The translations under genes were made by a program, and so were the position numbers. 64,000 bases of DNA from Bradyrhizobium sp. 21 (GTDB lineage Bacteria; Pseudomonadota; Alphaproteobacteria; Rhizobiales; Xanthobacteraceae): NCBI RefSeq assembly GCF_023073335.1, contig NZ_JADPJG010000015.1:339200-403199 (forward strand), read 5' to 3'. Below the pieces are notes generated by a model, which made no database searches, had not been told where the DNA came from, and saw only the letters and a program-made list of their open reading frames with translations. Shown here piece by piece: positions 25,147 through 33,672 of the stretch (position 1 is its first letter; each line of letters opens with the position of its first letter).

Positions 25147-26808
25147 TCACGCCTCAATCTCGGCCGCCTCCGCCTTCAGCATCTTTTCCAGCGTTTCCAG
25201 CCGGTCGGCCTCGCGCGGCGGCTTGTCCCAGCGCAGCCGGCTGATGCGGGGGAAGCGCATCGCGACGCCCGATTTGTGCCGTGGCGAGCGCTGCAGGCCC
25301 TCGAAGGCAACCTCCAGTACCAGCCCCTTGTCGCCCTCGTGCACGACGTGGCGGACGGGGCCAAATTTTTCCGTGGTGTTGCGACGCACGAAGCGGTCGA
25401 TCTGGAGCAGCTCCTCGTCAGTGAAGCCGAAATAGGCTTTTCCGACCGGCACCAACTCGTCGCCGCCCGCGCCTGCGGTCCAGACGCCAAACGTATAGTC
25501 GGAATAAAAGGACGAGCGCTTGCCGTGGCCGCGCTGCGCATACATCAGCACGGCATCGATGATGTGCGGATCGCGCTTCCACTTCCACCACTGTCCTTTC
25601 GGCCGCCCCGGCAGGTAGGGCGCATCGCGCCGCTTCAGCATCACGCCCTCGACGGCGTCCGCGTCGTCGCCCGCACCGGCGCTCGCGGGATCGGCGCGTG
25701 CGGCGGTCAGTGCCTCCCAGCTTGCGAAGGGGACGGTGGGCGAGAGATCAATGCGGGGATCGTCGAGCTGCTTGATGAACGTCTCCAGCCGCTCGCGACG
25801 CTCTGCGAACGGCAATTCGCGCAGATCGTTCGCGTCGTCGCCGAGCAGATCATAGGCGCGAAGGTGGATAGGAAATTCCTTGATCAGCTTCGGAGACACG
25901 ACCTTGCGGTTGAGCCGCTGTTGCAGAACGTTAAAGCTCTGTACCCGTCCCTCGCGCAGGATCAGAAGCTCGCCGTCGATTGCGCCCGGCAGACGCAGCG
26001 ACGGAACGAGGTCCGGAAAGCTGCCCGTGATGTCCTCGCCGGTGCGCGAATAGAGTCGCGCCGTGATGTGGCCGTGCTCGTCACGGCCGGCGACGGCCTG
26101 CACGCGGATGCCGTCCCATTTCCATTCGGCGATGTAATCGGCGGGATCGAGTGGTGCGAAATCGGTGTCCTCGATCGCATGCGCCAGCATGACGGGGCGG
26201 AACGGCGCGGGATCGCGGTTGACCGGCTTGTCGCCGCGGCCCTCCAGCCAGGCGAACAGCTCGAGATAGGGTGGCGCGAGACCGGGCCACATCAGCTCGA
26301 CATCATGCGGGTCCTTGTCGCCGAGCGCCGCGGCCGCGGTCTTTGCCAGGCGCGCGGAGATGCCGATGCGCAGAGCACCGGTAACGAGCTTCAGCAGCGC
26401 CCAGCGGCCGGTTTCATCGAGTTCGTCGAGCCAGCGTTCGAGTTGCTTCGGCAGCTCGGTCTTGCCGAGCGTGCGCAGGGTGGTGACGACTTCAGTCAGG
26501 GTCGGCGGTGGTGGATTGTTGTGGGCGGCCATCGCCGCTTTCGGCCACATCAGCGCCACCGTCTCCGAGAGGTCGCCGACATAGTCATAGGAGAGCCCGA
26601 ACAGCACCGGATCAGTGCGTGAGGCGATCAGGTCGCGGATTAGTGCGGGCTTGGCGTGCTTGAAGCTGAGCGCACCGGTGAGCGCGGCCAGCGCATAGCC
26701 GCGGTCGGGATCGCCGACCTCGCGGAAATAACCGGTGATCAGCCGCAGCTTGTTGTTGCGGCCGGGCTCGTAGGCGAGGCGGTCCAGCAGTTCGGCGAAG
26801 CGGTTCAT
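25147..26808 (-). CDS. ATP-dependent DNA ligase (LigB/LigC-like, repair cluster)
   Basis: 553-aa ligase sealing DNA nicks with ATP. An N-terminal DNA-binding domain (residues 1-190) precedes the nucleotidyltransferase core with the adenylated Lys230 in EWKWDGIR; EGVMLKRRDAPYLPG and QWWKWKRD are motifs IV-V, and an OB-fold closes the protein. The start at 26808 is set by a 4-base overlap (ATGA) with the exonuclease stop codon. This is the ligase that accompanies a beta-CASP exonuclease, an Lhr-type helicase and PdeM in many bacteria; all four are in this window. It is distinct from the essential NAD-dependent LigA. Confidence 0.94.
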   Translation of the reverse strand: MNRFAELLDRLAYEPGRNNKLRLITGYFREVGDPDRGYALAALTGALSFKHAKPALIRDLIASRTDPVLFGLSYDYVGDLSETVALMWPKAAMAAHNNPPPPTLTEVVTTLRTLGKTELPKQLERWLDELDETGRWALLKLVTGALRIGISARLAKTAAAALGDKDPHDVELMWPGLAPPYLELFAWLEGRGDKPVNRDPAPFRPVMLAHAIEDTDFAPLDPADYIAEWKWDGIRVQAVAGRDEHGHITARLYSRTGEDITGSFPDLVPSLRLPGAIDGELLILREGRVQSFNVLQQRLNRKVVSPKLIKEFPIHLRAYDLLGDDANDLRELPFAERRERLETFIKQLDDPRIDLSPTVPFASWEALTAARADPASAGAGDDADAVEGVMLKRRDAPYLPGRPKGQWWKWKRDPHIIDAVLMYAQRGHGKRSSFYSDYTFGVWTAGAGGDELVPVGKAYFGFTDEELLQIDRFVRRNTTEKFGPVRHVVHEGDKGLVLEVAFEGLQRSPRHKSGVAMRFPRISRLRWDKPPREADRLETLEKMLKAEAAEIEA

Positions 26809-27842
26809 GCCTCGGCCTCGTCGGCGAGCGGCGCCTCGGTCTCCTCCTCGTCGCCATAGCCGACGAGATCGAGCGGCTGCGCCCGCAAACCTTTGCTTTG
26901 GCACCAATGCACCAGCGCGTCTTCCTGGCCGTGGGTGACCCAGATCTCGCCGGCGCCGGTCGCGGTGATCGTGGCGGTGAGACCGTCCCAATCGGCGTGA
27001 TCCGAAATCACCAGCGGCAGCTCGATGCCGCGTTGGCGCGCGCGGGCGCGCACCCGCATCCACCCCGAGGCGAAGGCGGTGACGGGATCGGGAAAGCGGC
27101 GCGTCCAGAGATCGGAGGTCGCCGAGGGCGGCGCCAGCGTGATGGTGCCGGCGAGAGCCGCCTTCTTCACGCCCTTCACCGGCCGCAGTTCGCCGAGCTC
27201 GATCCCGCGGCTTTGATAATAGTGCGTGATCTTCTCCATCGCGCCATGCAGGTAGATCGGCGCGTCGTAACCCGCCTGCCGCAGCAGCGCGATCACACGC
27301 TGTGCCTTGCCGAGCGAATAGGCGCCGACGAGATGCGCCCGCTCGGGAAACAGCGCCACCGACGCCAGCAGCTTCTTGACCTCGTCCGCGGCATCGCCGT
27401 GGCGAAACACCGGTAGCCCGAACGTCGCCTCGGTGATGAAGACGTCGCAGGGCACGAGTTCGAATGGCGTGCAGGTCGGGTCGGGCGCGTCCTTGTAGTC
27501 GCCGGAGGCGACGATACAGATATCCTTGCAGGTGACCGCGACCTGCGCAGAGCCCAGCACATGGCCGGCGGGGTGAAACGTCACGCTGGTCTCGCCGAGC
27601 CGGATCTCCTCGCCATAGCTGATCGCCTGCGTCGAGCCGGCAAAATTCTCGCCATAGCGCAGCCGCATCATGTCCAGTGTTTCCTGCGTCGCCAGCACCG
27701 CGCCGTGGCCGGCGCGGGCGTGGTCGGAATGGCCGTGGGTGATCACGGCACGCTCCACGGGGCGGACAGGGTCGATATGGAAGCCGCCGGGCTTGCAGCA
27801 CAGGCCGCTCGCGACTGGCATCAGGATGTCTTGCGGACGCAT
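26805..27842 (-). CDS. Ligase-associated DNA exonuclease (beta-CASP metallo-beta-lactamase)
   Basis: 345-aa nuclease of the metallo-beta-lactamase/beta-CASP fold, the SNM1/Artemis-like family. The zinc motif ITHGHSDHARAGH gives His36, His38, Asp40 and His41; HPAGHVLGS supplies the next histidine and ISDHADWDG a late one. The family is named ligase-associated exonuclease because its gene overlaps the ligase gene, as here (4 bases). The ATG at 27842 starts MRPQDILM and has no strong ribosome site; an in-frame start at 27881 is possible. It is divergent from the TPR-methyltransferase gene with a 65-base shared promoter gap. Confidence 0.93.
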   Translation of the reverse strand: MRPQDILMPVASGLCCKPGGFHIDPVRPVERAVITHGHSDHARAGHGAVLATQETLDMMRLRYGENFAGSTQAISYGEEIRLGETSVTFHPAGHVLGSAQVAVTCKDICIVASGDYKDAPDPTCTPFELVPCDVFITEATFGLPVFRHGDAADEVKKLLASVALFPERAHLVGAYSLGKAQRVIALLRQAGYDAPIYLHGAMEKITHYYQSRGIELGELRPVKGVKKAALAGTITLAPPSATSDLWTRRFPDPVTAFASGWMRVRARARQRGIELPLVISDHADWDGLTATITATGAGEIWVTHGQEDALVHWCQSKGLRAQPLDLVGYGDEEETEAPLADEAEA

Positions 27843-27907
27843 GCTTGATATATAGGGTGCGCCACCGCGTCTTCGAGTCACCCGCCGCTTCCCTTTCTGG
27901 TTCCAAA

Positions 27908-28834
27908 ATGCCCCTGCGCCTGTTCCTGACCTCCGGCGATCTCATGGCCGACCGCCGCTTCGAGTTCGCGCGCGACCTCCAGCTCAAGGGCGATCTGCCG
28001 GCCGCCGCCGACCTGCTGGAGCAGACGCTCGAGCTTGCGCCGAATTTCACCTCGGCATGGTTCACGCTCGGCGAAATCCGCAGCCAGCTCGGCGAGCGCG
28101 ACAAGGCCATCGCGGCCTTTCGCAAATCGCGGGAGTCCGATGCGAGCGATCAGCATGGCGCCCATTTGCATCTGATACGCCTCGGCGACGCGCACTTGTC
28201 CGAGATGCCCAAGGCCTACGTGCAGGCCCTGTTCGATCAATACGCGCCGCGCTTCGAGCACGTGCTGATCAACGATCTCGACTATCGCGCGCCGTCGCTG
28301 ATCTTCAAGGCGGTGGTGGCCGCCCGCGTCGCCGCGAAGAAATCCGCCTTGTTCAAGCGCGCCATCGATCTCGGCTGCGGTACGGGGCTGGCGGCCGCTG
28401 CCTTCGCAAAACAGGTTGATCATTTCATCGGCATCGACCTGTCGCCCGGCATGATCAAGGAGGCGCGCGCCACCGGCCTCTATGCCGAGCTCGAAGTCGC
28501 CGACATGATCGAAGGCCTGCGCGGCAGGGGCGAGGCGAGTACAAACCTCGTCGTCGCTGCCGACGCGTTCGTCTATCTCTCCGATCTCGCGTCGGTGCTC
28601 AGCGAAGCCAGGCGCGTGCTCGCCCCCGGCGGCGTGCTCGCCTTCACGCTCGAGACGCATGACGGCAGTGGCATCGTTCTCGGCGAGGGCCTGCGCTATG
28701 CCCATGCTGCGGAATATGTGCGTGGAGCCATCGCCAAGGCGGGCCTCAAGCTGCTGACACTGGAGCCCGCCTCGCCACGTATCGAGAACAACGAGCCAGT
28801 GAGCGGCCTCGTCGGCGTGGCCGAGAAAACTTGA
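27908..28834 (+). CDS. TPR-containing class I SAM methyltransferase
   Basis: 308-aa fusion of tetratricopeptide helices (residues about 12-75, LEQTLELAPNFTSAWFTLGE, RDKAIAAFRKSRE) and an S-adenosylmethionine-dependent methyltransferase domain. Motif I is AIDLGCGTGLAAAAF near 152-166, then DLSPGMIKEA and ARRVLAPGGVLAFTLE. The arrangement matches COG4976 predicted methyltransferases; target unknown. ATG 27908 is used; codons from 27845 are also open. It lies divergent from the ligase-associated exonuclease, between the two halves of the repair cluster, which makes a link to that cluster possible but unproven. Confidence 0.88.
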   Translation: MPLRLFLTSGDLMADRRFEFARDLQLKGDLPAAADLLEQTLELAPNFTSAWFTLGEIRSQLGERDKAIAAFRKSRESDASDQHGAHLHLIRLGDAHLSEMPKAYVQALFDQYAPRFEHVLINDLDYRAPSLIFKAVVAARVAAKKSALFKRAIDLGCGTGLAAAAFAKQVDHFIGIDLSPGMIKEARATGLYAELEVADMIEGLRGRGEASTNLVVAADAFVYLSDLASVLSEARRVLAPGGVLAFTLETHDGSGIVLGEGLRYAHAAEYVRGAIAKAGLKLLTLEPASPRIENNEPVSGLVGVAEKT

Positions 28835-28948
28835 GTCTAGGCGCTATACGCGAGGCTTTGAGCGTCATTGCGTCGCAAAGCGGCGACTTCCCACTTGCGG
28901 CCCGTGCGGCGATGCCAGCACAATGTCCTCGCTAGGGAGAAACAAACA

Positions 28949-30178
28949 ATGACCAGGAATCCATCGCGGCGCGATTTCAGCGCCGGCGCGCTCGCAACCA
29001 TCGCGGCATCCACCTTGCCCGCGCCCTACGTCTGGGCCGCGGACAAGAAATATGATGCCGGTGCCAGCGACACCGAGATCAAGATCGGACAGACGGTGCC
29101 ACATTCCGGCCCAGGCTCGCTCTATGGCGTGCTCGGCCGCATCGGCGAAGCCTATTTCCAGATGCTGAACGAGAAGGGCGGCATCAACGGACGCAAGGTC
29201 AAGTTCCTCACGATGGACGACGCCTACAGCGCGCCGAAATGCGTCGAGGCGACGCGACGTCTCGTCGAGCAGGAAGAGGTGCTCGCGCTCTACGGCTCGC
29301 TCGGCACCGCGCCGCAGACCGCCGTGCACAAATACCTCAACTCCAAGGGCGTGCCGCAGCTCCTGCTCAACACCGGCGCCTCCAAGTGGAACAATCCGAA
29401 AGAGTTCAAATGGACGATGGCGGGCCTGCCGCTCTATCCGACCGAGGCGCGCATTCTGGCGCGGCACGTCCTCAGCGTGAAGCCCAATGCCAAGGTCGGC
29501 ATTCTCTATCAGAACGACGATTTCGGCCGCGACTTCCTCGGTCCCTTCAAGAAGGTGCTGGCGGATGCGGGCGGCGCCGCGCAGGTGATCATGGAGCAGA
29601 CCTACGATCTGACCGATCCGACCGTCGACTCCCAGCTCATCAATCTCTCGAAGTCCGGCGCGGACGTCTTTTATAACATCAGCACCGGCAAGGCGTCGTC
29701 GCAGTCGATCCGCAAAGTCGCCGAACTCGGCTGGAAGCCGCTCCAGCTGCTGTCGGCCGGCTCGACCGGCAAGTCCATCCTCGGCGCCGCCGGCTTCGAG
29801 AACGCCGTCGGGATCGTCGCGATCCGTTATTCCAAGGATGCCGGCCCCGGCCCTTGGGAGAACGATAAAGAGGTGGTTGCGTTCGACACGCTGCGCAAGA
29901 CCTATTTGCCGAACGTCGATCCTGACAACACCATCGCCTACGCCGGTTACGGCCAGGCGGTGACCATGGGCGAGATCCTGCGCCGCTGCGGGGATGAGCT
30001 CACGCGCGAAAACGTGCTCAAGCAGGCCGCGAACCTCAACGGTTTCCACTCGCCATTCTTCCTCGACGGCGTCAATTACAACTACACGCCCGAGGACTAC
30101 ACCCCGATGAAGACGTTGTTCATCTCGACCTTCAACGGCAAGGACTGGGTCGTATCCGACAAGCCTGTGACGGAGTAG
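28949..30178 (+). CDS. Branched-chain amino-acid-type ABC substrate-binding protein, Tat-exported
   Basis: 409-aa type 1 periplasmic binding protein (Peripla_BP_6, LivK-like). The N-terminus SRRDFSAGALATIAAS is a twin-arginine export signal. The mature domain opens IKIGQTVPHSGPGSLYGVLG and continues with FQMLNEKGGINGRKV and VGILYQNDDFGRDF, blocks found in rhizobial binding proteins for amides and aromatic or branched compounds. AGGGAGA precedes the ATG at 28949. No permease or ATPase lies nearby, so it is an orphan component. Confidence 0.9.
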   Translation: MTRNPSRRDFSAGALATIAASTLPAPYVWAADKKYDAGASDTEIKIGQTVPHSGPGSLYGVLGRIGEAYFQMLNEKGGINGRKVKFLTMDDAYSAPKCVEATRRLVEQEEVLALYGSLGTAPQTAVHKYLNSKGVPQLLLNTGASKWNNPKEFKWTMAGLPLYPTEARILARHVLSVKPNAKVGILYQNDDFGRDFLGPFKKVLADAGGAAQVIMEQTYDLTDPTVDSQLINLSKSGADVFYNISTGKASSQSIRKVAELGWKPLQLLSAGSTGKSILGAAGFENAVGIVAIRYSKDAGPGPWENDKEVVAFDTLRKTYLPNVDPDNTIAYAGYGQAVTMGEILRRCGDELTRENVLKQAANLNGFHSPFFLDGVNYNYTPEDYTPMKTLFISTFNGKDWVVSDKPVTE

Positions 30179-30193
30179 GGCTCTCCGCTGCTG

Positions 30194-30331
30194 CTTCTCC
30201 CTCGCCCGTGCTTACGGGCAGAGGGTTGGGGTGAGGGGTTCTCTCCGCGAATCCAATGTCGGTTGGATTCGCGGAGGCTCCCCCTTGCCCGGTCGCTCCG
30301 CGACCGACCTTTCCCCGCAAGCGGGCGAGGT
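30194..30331. repeat. Fold-back repeat, GGTTGGGGTGAGGG / GCGGGCGAGG family
   Basis: Copy of the repeat family at 24986 and 42238: CCCTCGCCCGTGCTTACGGG, GGTTGGGGTGAGGGG, CGCGAATCCAA...TTGGATTCGCG as an inner hairpin, then CCCGCAAGCGGGCGAGG. It lies directly before the helicase gene and its reading frame is open into that gene, which produces a false N-terminal extension. Confidence 0.85.
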
Positions 30332-30415
30332 AAACGGCCCACCCCCTCGACGAACCCGCCGCCACGGCTTACCTGTGATCCCGTGCCGCCCCGCATCCGC
30401 AAAATCCCGGCCGAG

Positions 30416-32947
30416 ATGCCAGCACTGCTGCCCGACCCTTTCCAGCAATGGTTCGCGGCGCGCGGCTGGTCGCCGCGCGCGCATCAATTGGCGCTGCTGG
30501 AGAAGGCGCGCGAGGATCGTTCCGCGCTGCTGATCGCGCCCACCGGCGCGGGCAAGACGCTGGCGGGATTTTTGCCGACGCTGGTGGAGCTGAGTTCTTC
30601 GCCGGCATCTTCGGCGAAGTCCGTCGTCTCCACAGGCCGCACCCTACAGCGCACCGGCGGCCTGCACACCCTCTACATCTCGCCGCTGAAAGCGCTCGCG
30701 GTCGACATCGCCCGCAACCTCGAGCGGCCGGTCGCCGAGATGGCGCTGCCGATCAAGATCGAGACCCGCACCGGCGATACGCCGACGTCACGGCGGCAGC
30801 GGCAGCGGCGCTATCCGCCTGACATTTTGCTGACGACACCCGAACAGCTCGCGCTGCTGCTCTCTTCCGATGACGCGCCGTTCCTGTTCTCTTCGCTCAA
30901 GCGCATCGTGCTCGACGAGCTGCATGCGCTGGTGACGTCCAAGCGCGGCGATCTGCTGTCGCTCGGGCTGGCGCGGCTGTGGCGGCTGGCGCCGCAGATG
31001 CGCGCCATCGGACTGTCGGCGACGGTGGCCGAGCCGGAATCGCTGGCGCGCTTCCTGGTGCCGCAGCCGGGCGGCAAGGAAGCTGCCGCCGACATCGTCA
31101 TCGCCGGCGGCGCGGCGCCGCCGCTGGTCGAGATGATGGACACGCGCGAACGCCTGCCCTGGGCCGGCCACAGTGCGCGCCATGCGCTCCCTGAAATCTA
31201 CGAGCTGATCAAGGCGAACAAGACCACGCTGGTCTTCGTCAACACCCGCAGTCAGGCCGAGATGCTGTTCCAGAATCTCTGGAGCATGAACGACGACAAC
31301 CTCGCGATCGCGTTGCATCACGGCTCGCTCGACGTCGCGCAACGCCGCAAGGTCGAGGACGCGATGTCGGCCGGCAAGCTGCGCGGCGTCGTCTGTACCT
31401 CTTCGCTCGACCTCGGCGTCGACTGGGGCGACGTCGACCTCGTCGTCAATATCGGTGCGCCCAAGGGCTCCTCGCGCCTGATGCAGCGGATCGGCCGCGC
31501 CAATCACCGCCTCGATGAGGCCTCGCGCGCGGTGCTGGTGCCGGCGAACCGGTTCGAGGTGCTGGAATGCCGCGTCGCCATCGATGCGATCGCGGAGAAT
31601 GCGCAGGACACGCCGCCGCTCCGCACCGGCGCGCTCGATGTGCTGGCCCAGCACGTGCTCGGCTGCGCCTGTGGCGAGCCGTTTTTCTCCGACGAGCTTT
31701 ACGACGAGGTCCGCACCGCCGCCCCCTACGCCGATCTGGCGCGACAGGATTTCGACGACGTCGTCGATTTCGTCGCCTCCGGCGGCTATGCGCTGAAGAC
31801 CTATGAGCGCTTCGCCCGCATCAAGCAGGACAAGCAGGGCCGCTGGCGCGTCGCCAACCCGAAGGTGCGGCAGAGCTACCGGATGAATGTCGGCACCATC
31901 GTCGAGGACGACATGCTCAAGGTGCGGCTGGTGCGCTCGCGCGGTGGCGGGTCGGGCTCCACTGGCGTGATCGCGCGCGGTGGCCGTTTGCTCGGCGAGA
32001 TCGAAGAGGCCTTCATCGAGGGCCTCAGCCCCGGCGATACCTTCGTGTTCTCAGGCGAGGTGGTGCGCTACGAAACCCTGGTCGAGGACCAGGTCTATGT
32101 CTCGCGCGCCAACGACAAGGACCCGAAAGTGCCGTCCTATATGGGCGGCAAGTTTCCGCTCTCGACCTATCTCGCCGAACGGGTTCGCCGCCTGCTCGAT
32201 GACGGGCGCGCGTGGGGCGCCTTGCCGGAGCAGGTGCGCGACTGGCTGTCGCTGCAAAAGGACGTCTCGCGCGTGCCGGCGGTGCGCGAGCTGCTGGTCG
32301 AGAGTTTTCCCCGCGCCAACAAGCATTACATCGTCTGCTATCCCTTCGAAGGCCGCCTTGCGCACCAGACGCTCGGCATGCTGCTGACGCGCCGGCTGGA
32401 GCGTGCCCGCGCCCGGCCGCTCGGTTTCGTCGCCAACGAATATGCGATCGCGGTCTGGGCGCTCGGCGACATGTCCTTCATGATCCGGGACGGCAGGATC
32501 GACCTCGACGCGCTGTTCGATCCGGACATGCTCGGCGACGATCTCGAAGCCTGGCTCGCCGAATCCGCGCTGATGAAGCGCACCTTCCGCAGTTGCGCGA
32601 TCATCTCCGGCCTGATCGCCCGCCGCCACACCGGCGAGGAGAAAAGCCGCCGCCAGGTGCTGTTCTCGACCGATCTCGTCTACGACGTGTTGCGAAAACA
32701 CCAGGCCGACCACGTGCTGTTGCGCGCTGCCCGCGCCGACGCCGCCACCGGCCTGCTCGATCTGCGTCGTCTCAGCGACATGCTCACCCGTATCCAGGGC
32801 CGCATCACCCACCGGGAACTCGACCGCGTCTCTCCGCTCGCCGTTCCCGTGATGCTGGAAATCGGCCGCGAGTCAGTTTATGGCGAAGCGGGCGACGAGC
32901 TGTTGGCGGAAGCCGCCGAGGAGCTGGTCAAAGAGGCGATGGGATAA
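30416..32947 (+). CDS. Ligase-associated Lhr-type DEXH helicase
   Basis: 843-aa superfamily 2 helicase, the Lhr-Core form linked to DNA damage response ligase clusters. Walker A APTGAGKT is at 41-48, motif II DELH near residue 167, motif III LSATVAEP, and motif VI QRIGRANHR; the C-terminal half carries the winged-helix and Lhr beta-barrel region (AYNK-like AWGALPEQVRDWL, LLVESFPRANKHYIVCYPFEGR). ATG 30416 is chosen; GTG 30383 is a rival. Codons further upstream come from an intergenic repeat. pdeM follows after 53 bases. Confidence 0.94.
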   Translation: MPALLPDPFQQWFAARGWSPRAHQLALLEKAREDRSALLIAPTGAGKTLAGFLPTLVELSSSPASSAKSVVSTGRTLQRTGGLHTLYISPLKALAVDIARNLERPVAEMALPIKIETRTGDTPTSRRQRQRRYPPDILLTTPEQLALLLSSDDAPFLFSSLKRIVLDELHALVTSKRGDLLSLGLARLWRLAPQMRAIGLSATVAEPESLARFLVPQPGGKEAAADIVIAGGAAPPLVEMMDTRERLPWAGHSARHALPEIYELIKANKTTLVFVNTRSQAEMLFQNLWSMNDDNLAIALHHGSLDVAQRRKVEDAMSAGKLRGVVCTSSLDLGVDWGDVDLVVNIGAPKGSSRLMQRIGRANHRLDEASRAVLVPANRFEVLECRVAIDAIAENAQDTPPLRTGALDVLAQHVLGCACGEPFFSDELYDEVRTAAPYADLARQDFDDVVDFVASGGYALKTYERFARIKQDKQGRWRVANPKVRQSYRMNVGTIVEDDMLKVRLVRSRGGGSGSTGVIARGGRLLGEIEEAFIEGLSPGDTFVFSGEVVRYETLVEDQVYVSRANDKDPKVPSYMGGKFPLSTYLAERVRRLLDDGRAWGALPEQVRDWLSLQKDVSRVPAVRELLVESFPRANKHYIVCYPFEGRLAHQTLGMLLTRRLERARARPLGFVANEYAIAVWALGDMSFMIRDGRIDLDALFDPDMLGDDLEAWLAESALMKRTFRSCAIISGLIARRHTGEEKSRRQVLFSTDLVYDVLRKHQADHVLLRAARADAATGLLDLRRLSDMLTRIQGRITHRELDRVSPLAVPVMLEIGRESVYGEAGDELLAEAAEELVKEAMG

Positions 32948-33000
32948 GAGCAGGTTTTGACGTGACGGCAGGCGCGCTGGTTTCAGGAGATGTCGAGGAC

Positions 33001-33672
33001 ATGCGCGTTTCGAATGTCAGCATCAGCGGCGTGACGTTCGCCGCTGATCTCTCCGGCGCCCTGTTCTGGGAGGAGCAGCGCCTGCTGGTCGTGTCCGATC
33101 TGCATCTGGAAAAGGGTTCCAGCTACGCCATGCGCGGCGTGCTGCTGCCGCCTTACGATACGATTGCGACACTCGGCCGTCTCGCTGCTGTCATCTCCCG
33201 CCATAATCCGTCTGTCGTCATCGCACTCGGCGACAGTTTTCATGATCGCACCGCGCATGGACGGCTATCGGCGGAGGACCGCGAGTCCGTCGGCGCACTC
33301 CAGACCGGCCGCGACTGGATCTGGATCTCAGGCAATCACGATCCGGCTCTGCCGCGCGATCTCGGCGGCGCCGTCGCCGACGAAGTCGCGATCGGTCCGA
33401 TCACCTTCCGCCATGAGCCGACCGGTGCGTGCGGCGAGATTGCCGGCCATCTGCATCCCAAGGCGCGCGTCTCCACCCGTGGCCGCTCGATGGAGCGCCG
33501 CTGCTTCGCCGCCGACGGGATGCGCGCCGTGATGCCCGCCTTCGGCGCCTATGCCGGCGGTCTCAGCATCCGCGACGTGGCGTTTGCAAAGATCTTTCCG
33601 AAGAACGGTTTTGTCGCGCATCTGCTCGGCGACCGCCGCGTCCACGCCATCGCCGCGTCGCGGTGCTCTTAA
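33001..33672 (+). CDS. pdeM: Ligase-associated DNA damage response endonuclease PdeM
   Basis: 223-aa calcineurin-like metallophosphoesterase. All metal motifs are visible: VVSDLHLEKG (Asp33, His35), ALGDSFHD (Asp78), ISGNHDP (Asn112, His113) and AGHLHPKA. Family members act as manganese-dependent phosphoesterase or endonuclease in the ligase-exonuclease-helicase set. ATG 33001 is used; a GTG at 32962 would add 13 residues and close the gap to the helicase gene to 14 bases. Its TAA stop overlaps that of the convergent LysR gene in the palindrome TTAA. Confidence 0.92.
   Translation: MRVSNVSISGVTFAADLSGALFWEEQRLLVVSDLHLEKGSSYAMRGVLLPPYDTIATLGRLAAVISRHNPSVVIALGDSFHDRTAHGRLSAEDRESVGALQTGRDWIWISGNHDPALPRDLGGAVADEVAIGPITFRHEPTGACGEIAGHLHPKARVSTRGRSMERRCFAADGMRAVMPAFGAYAGGLSIRDVAFAKIFPKNGFVAHLLGDRRVHAIAASRCS

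Noticed and set aside
26809..28125. 439-codon in-frame upstream extension of the DNA ligase
   Set aside because: It is antisense or out of frame relative to the exonuclease and methyltransferase genes; the ATGA overlap at 26805-26808 fixes the ligase start.
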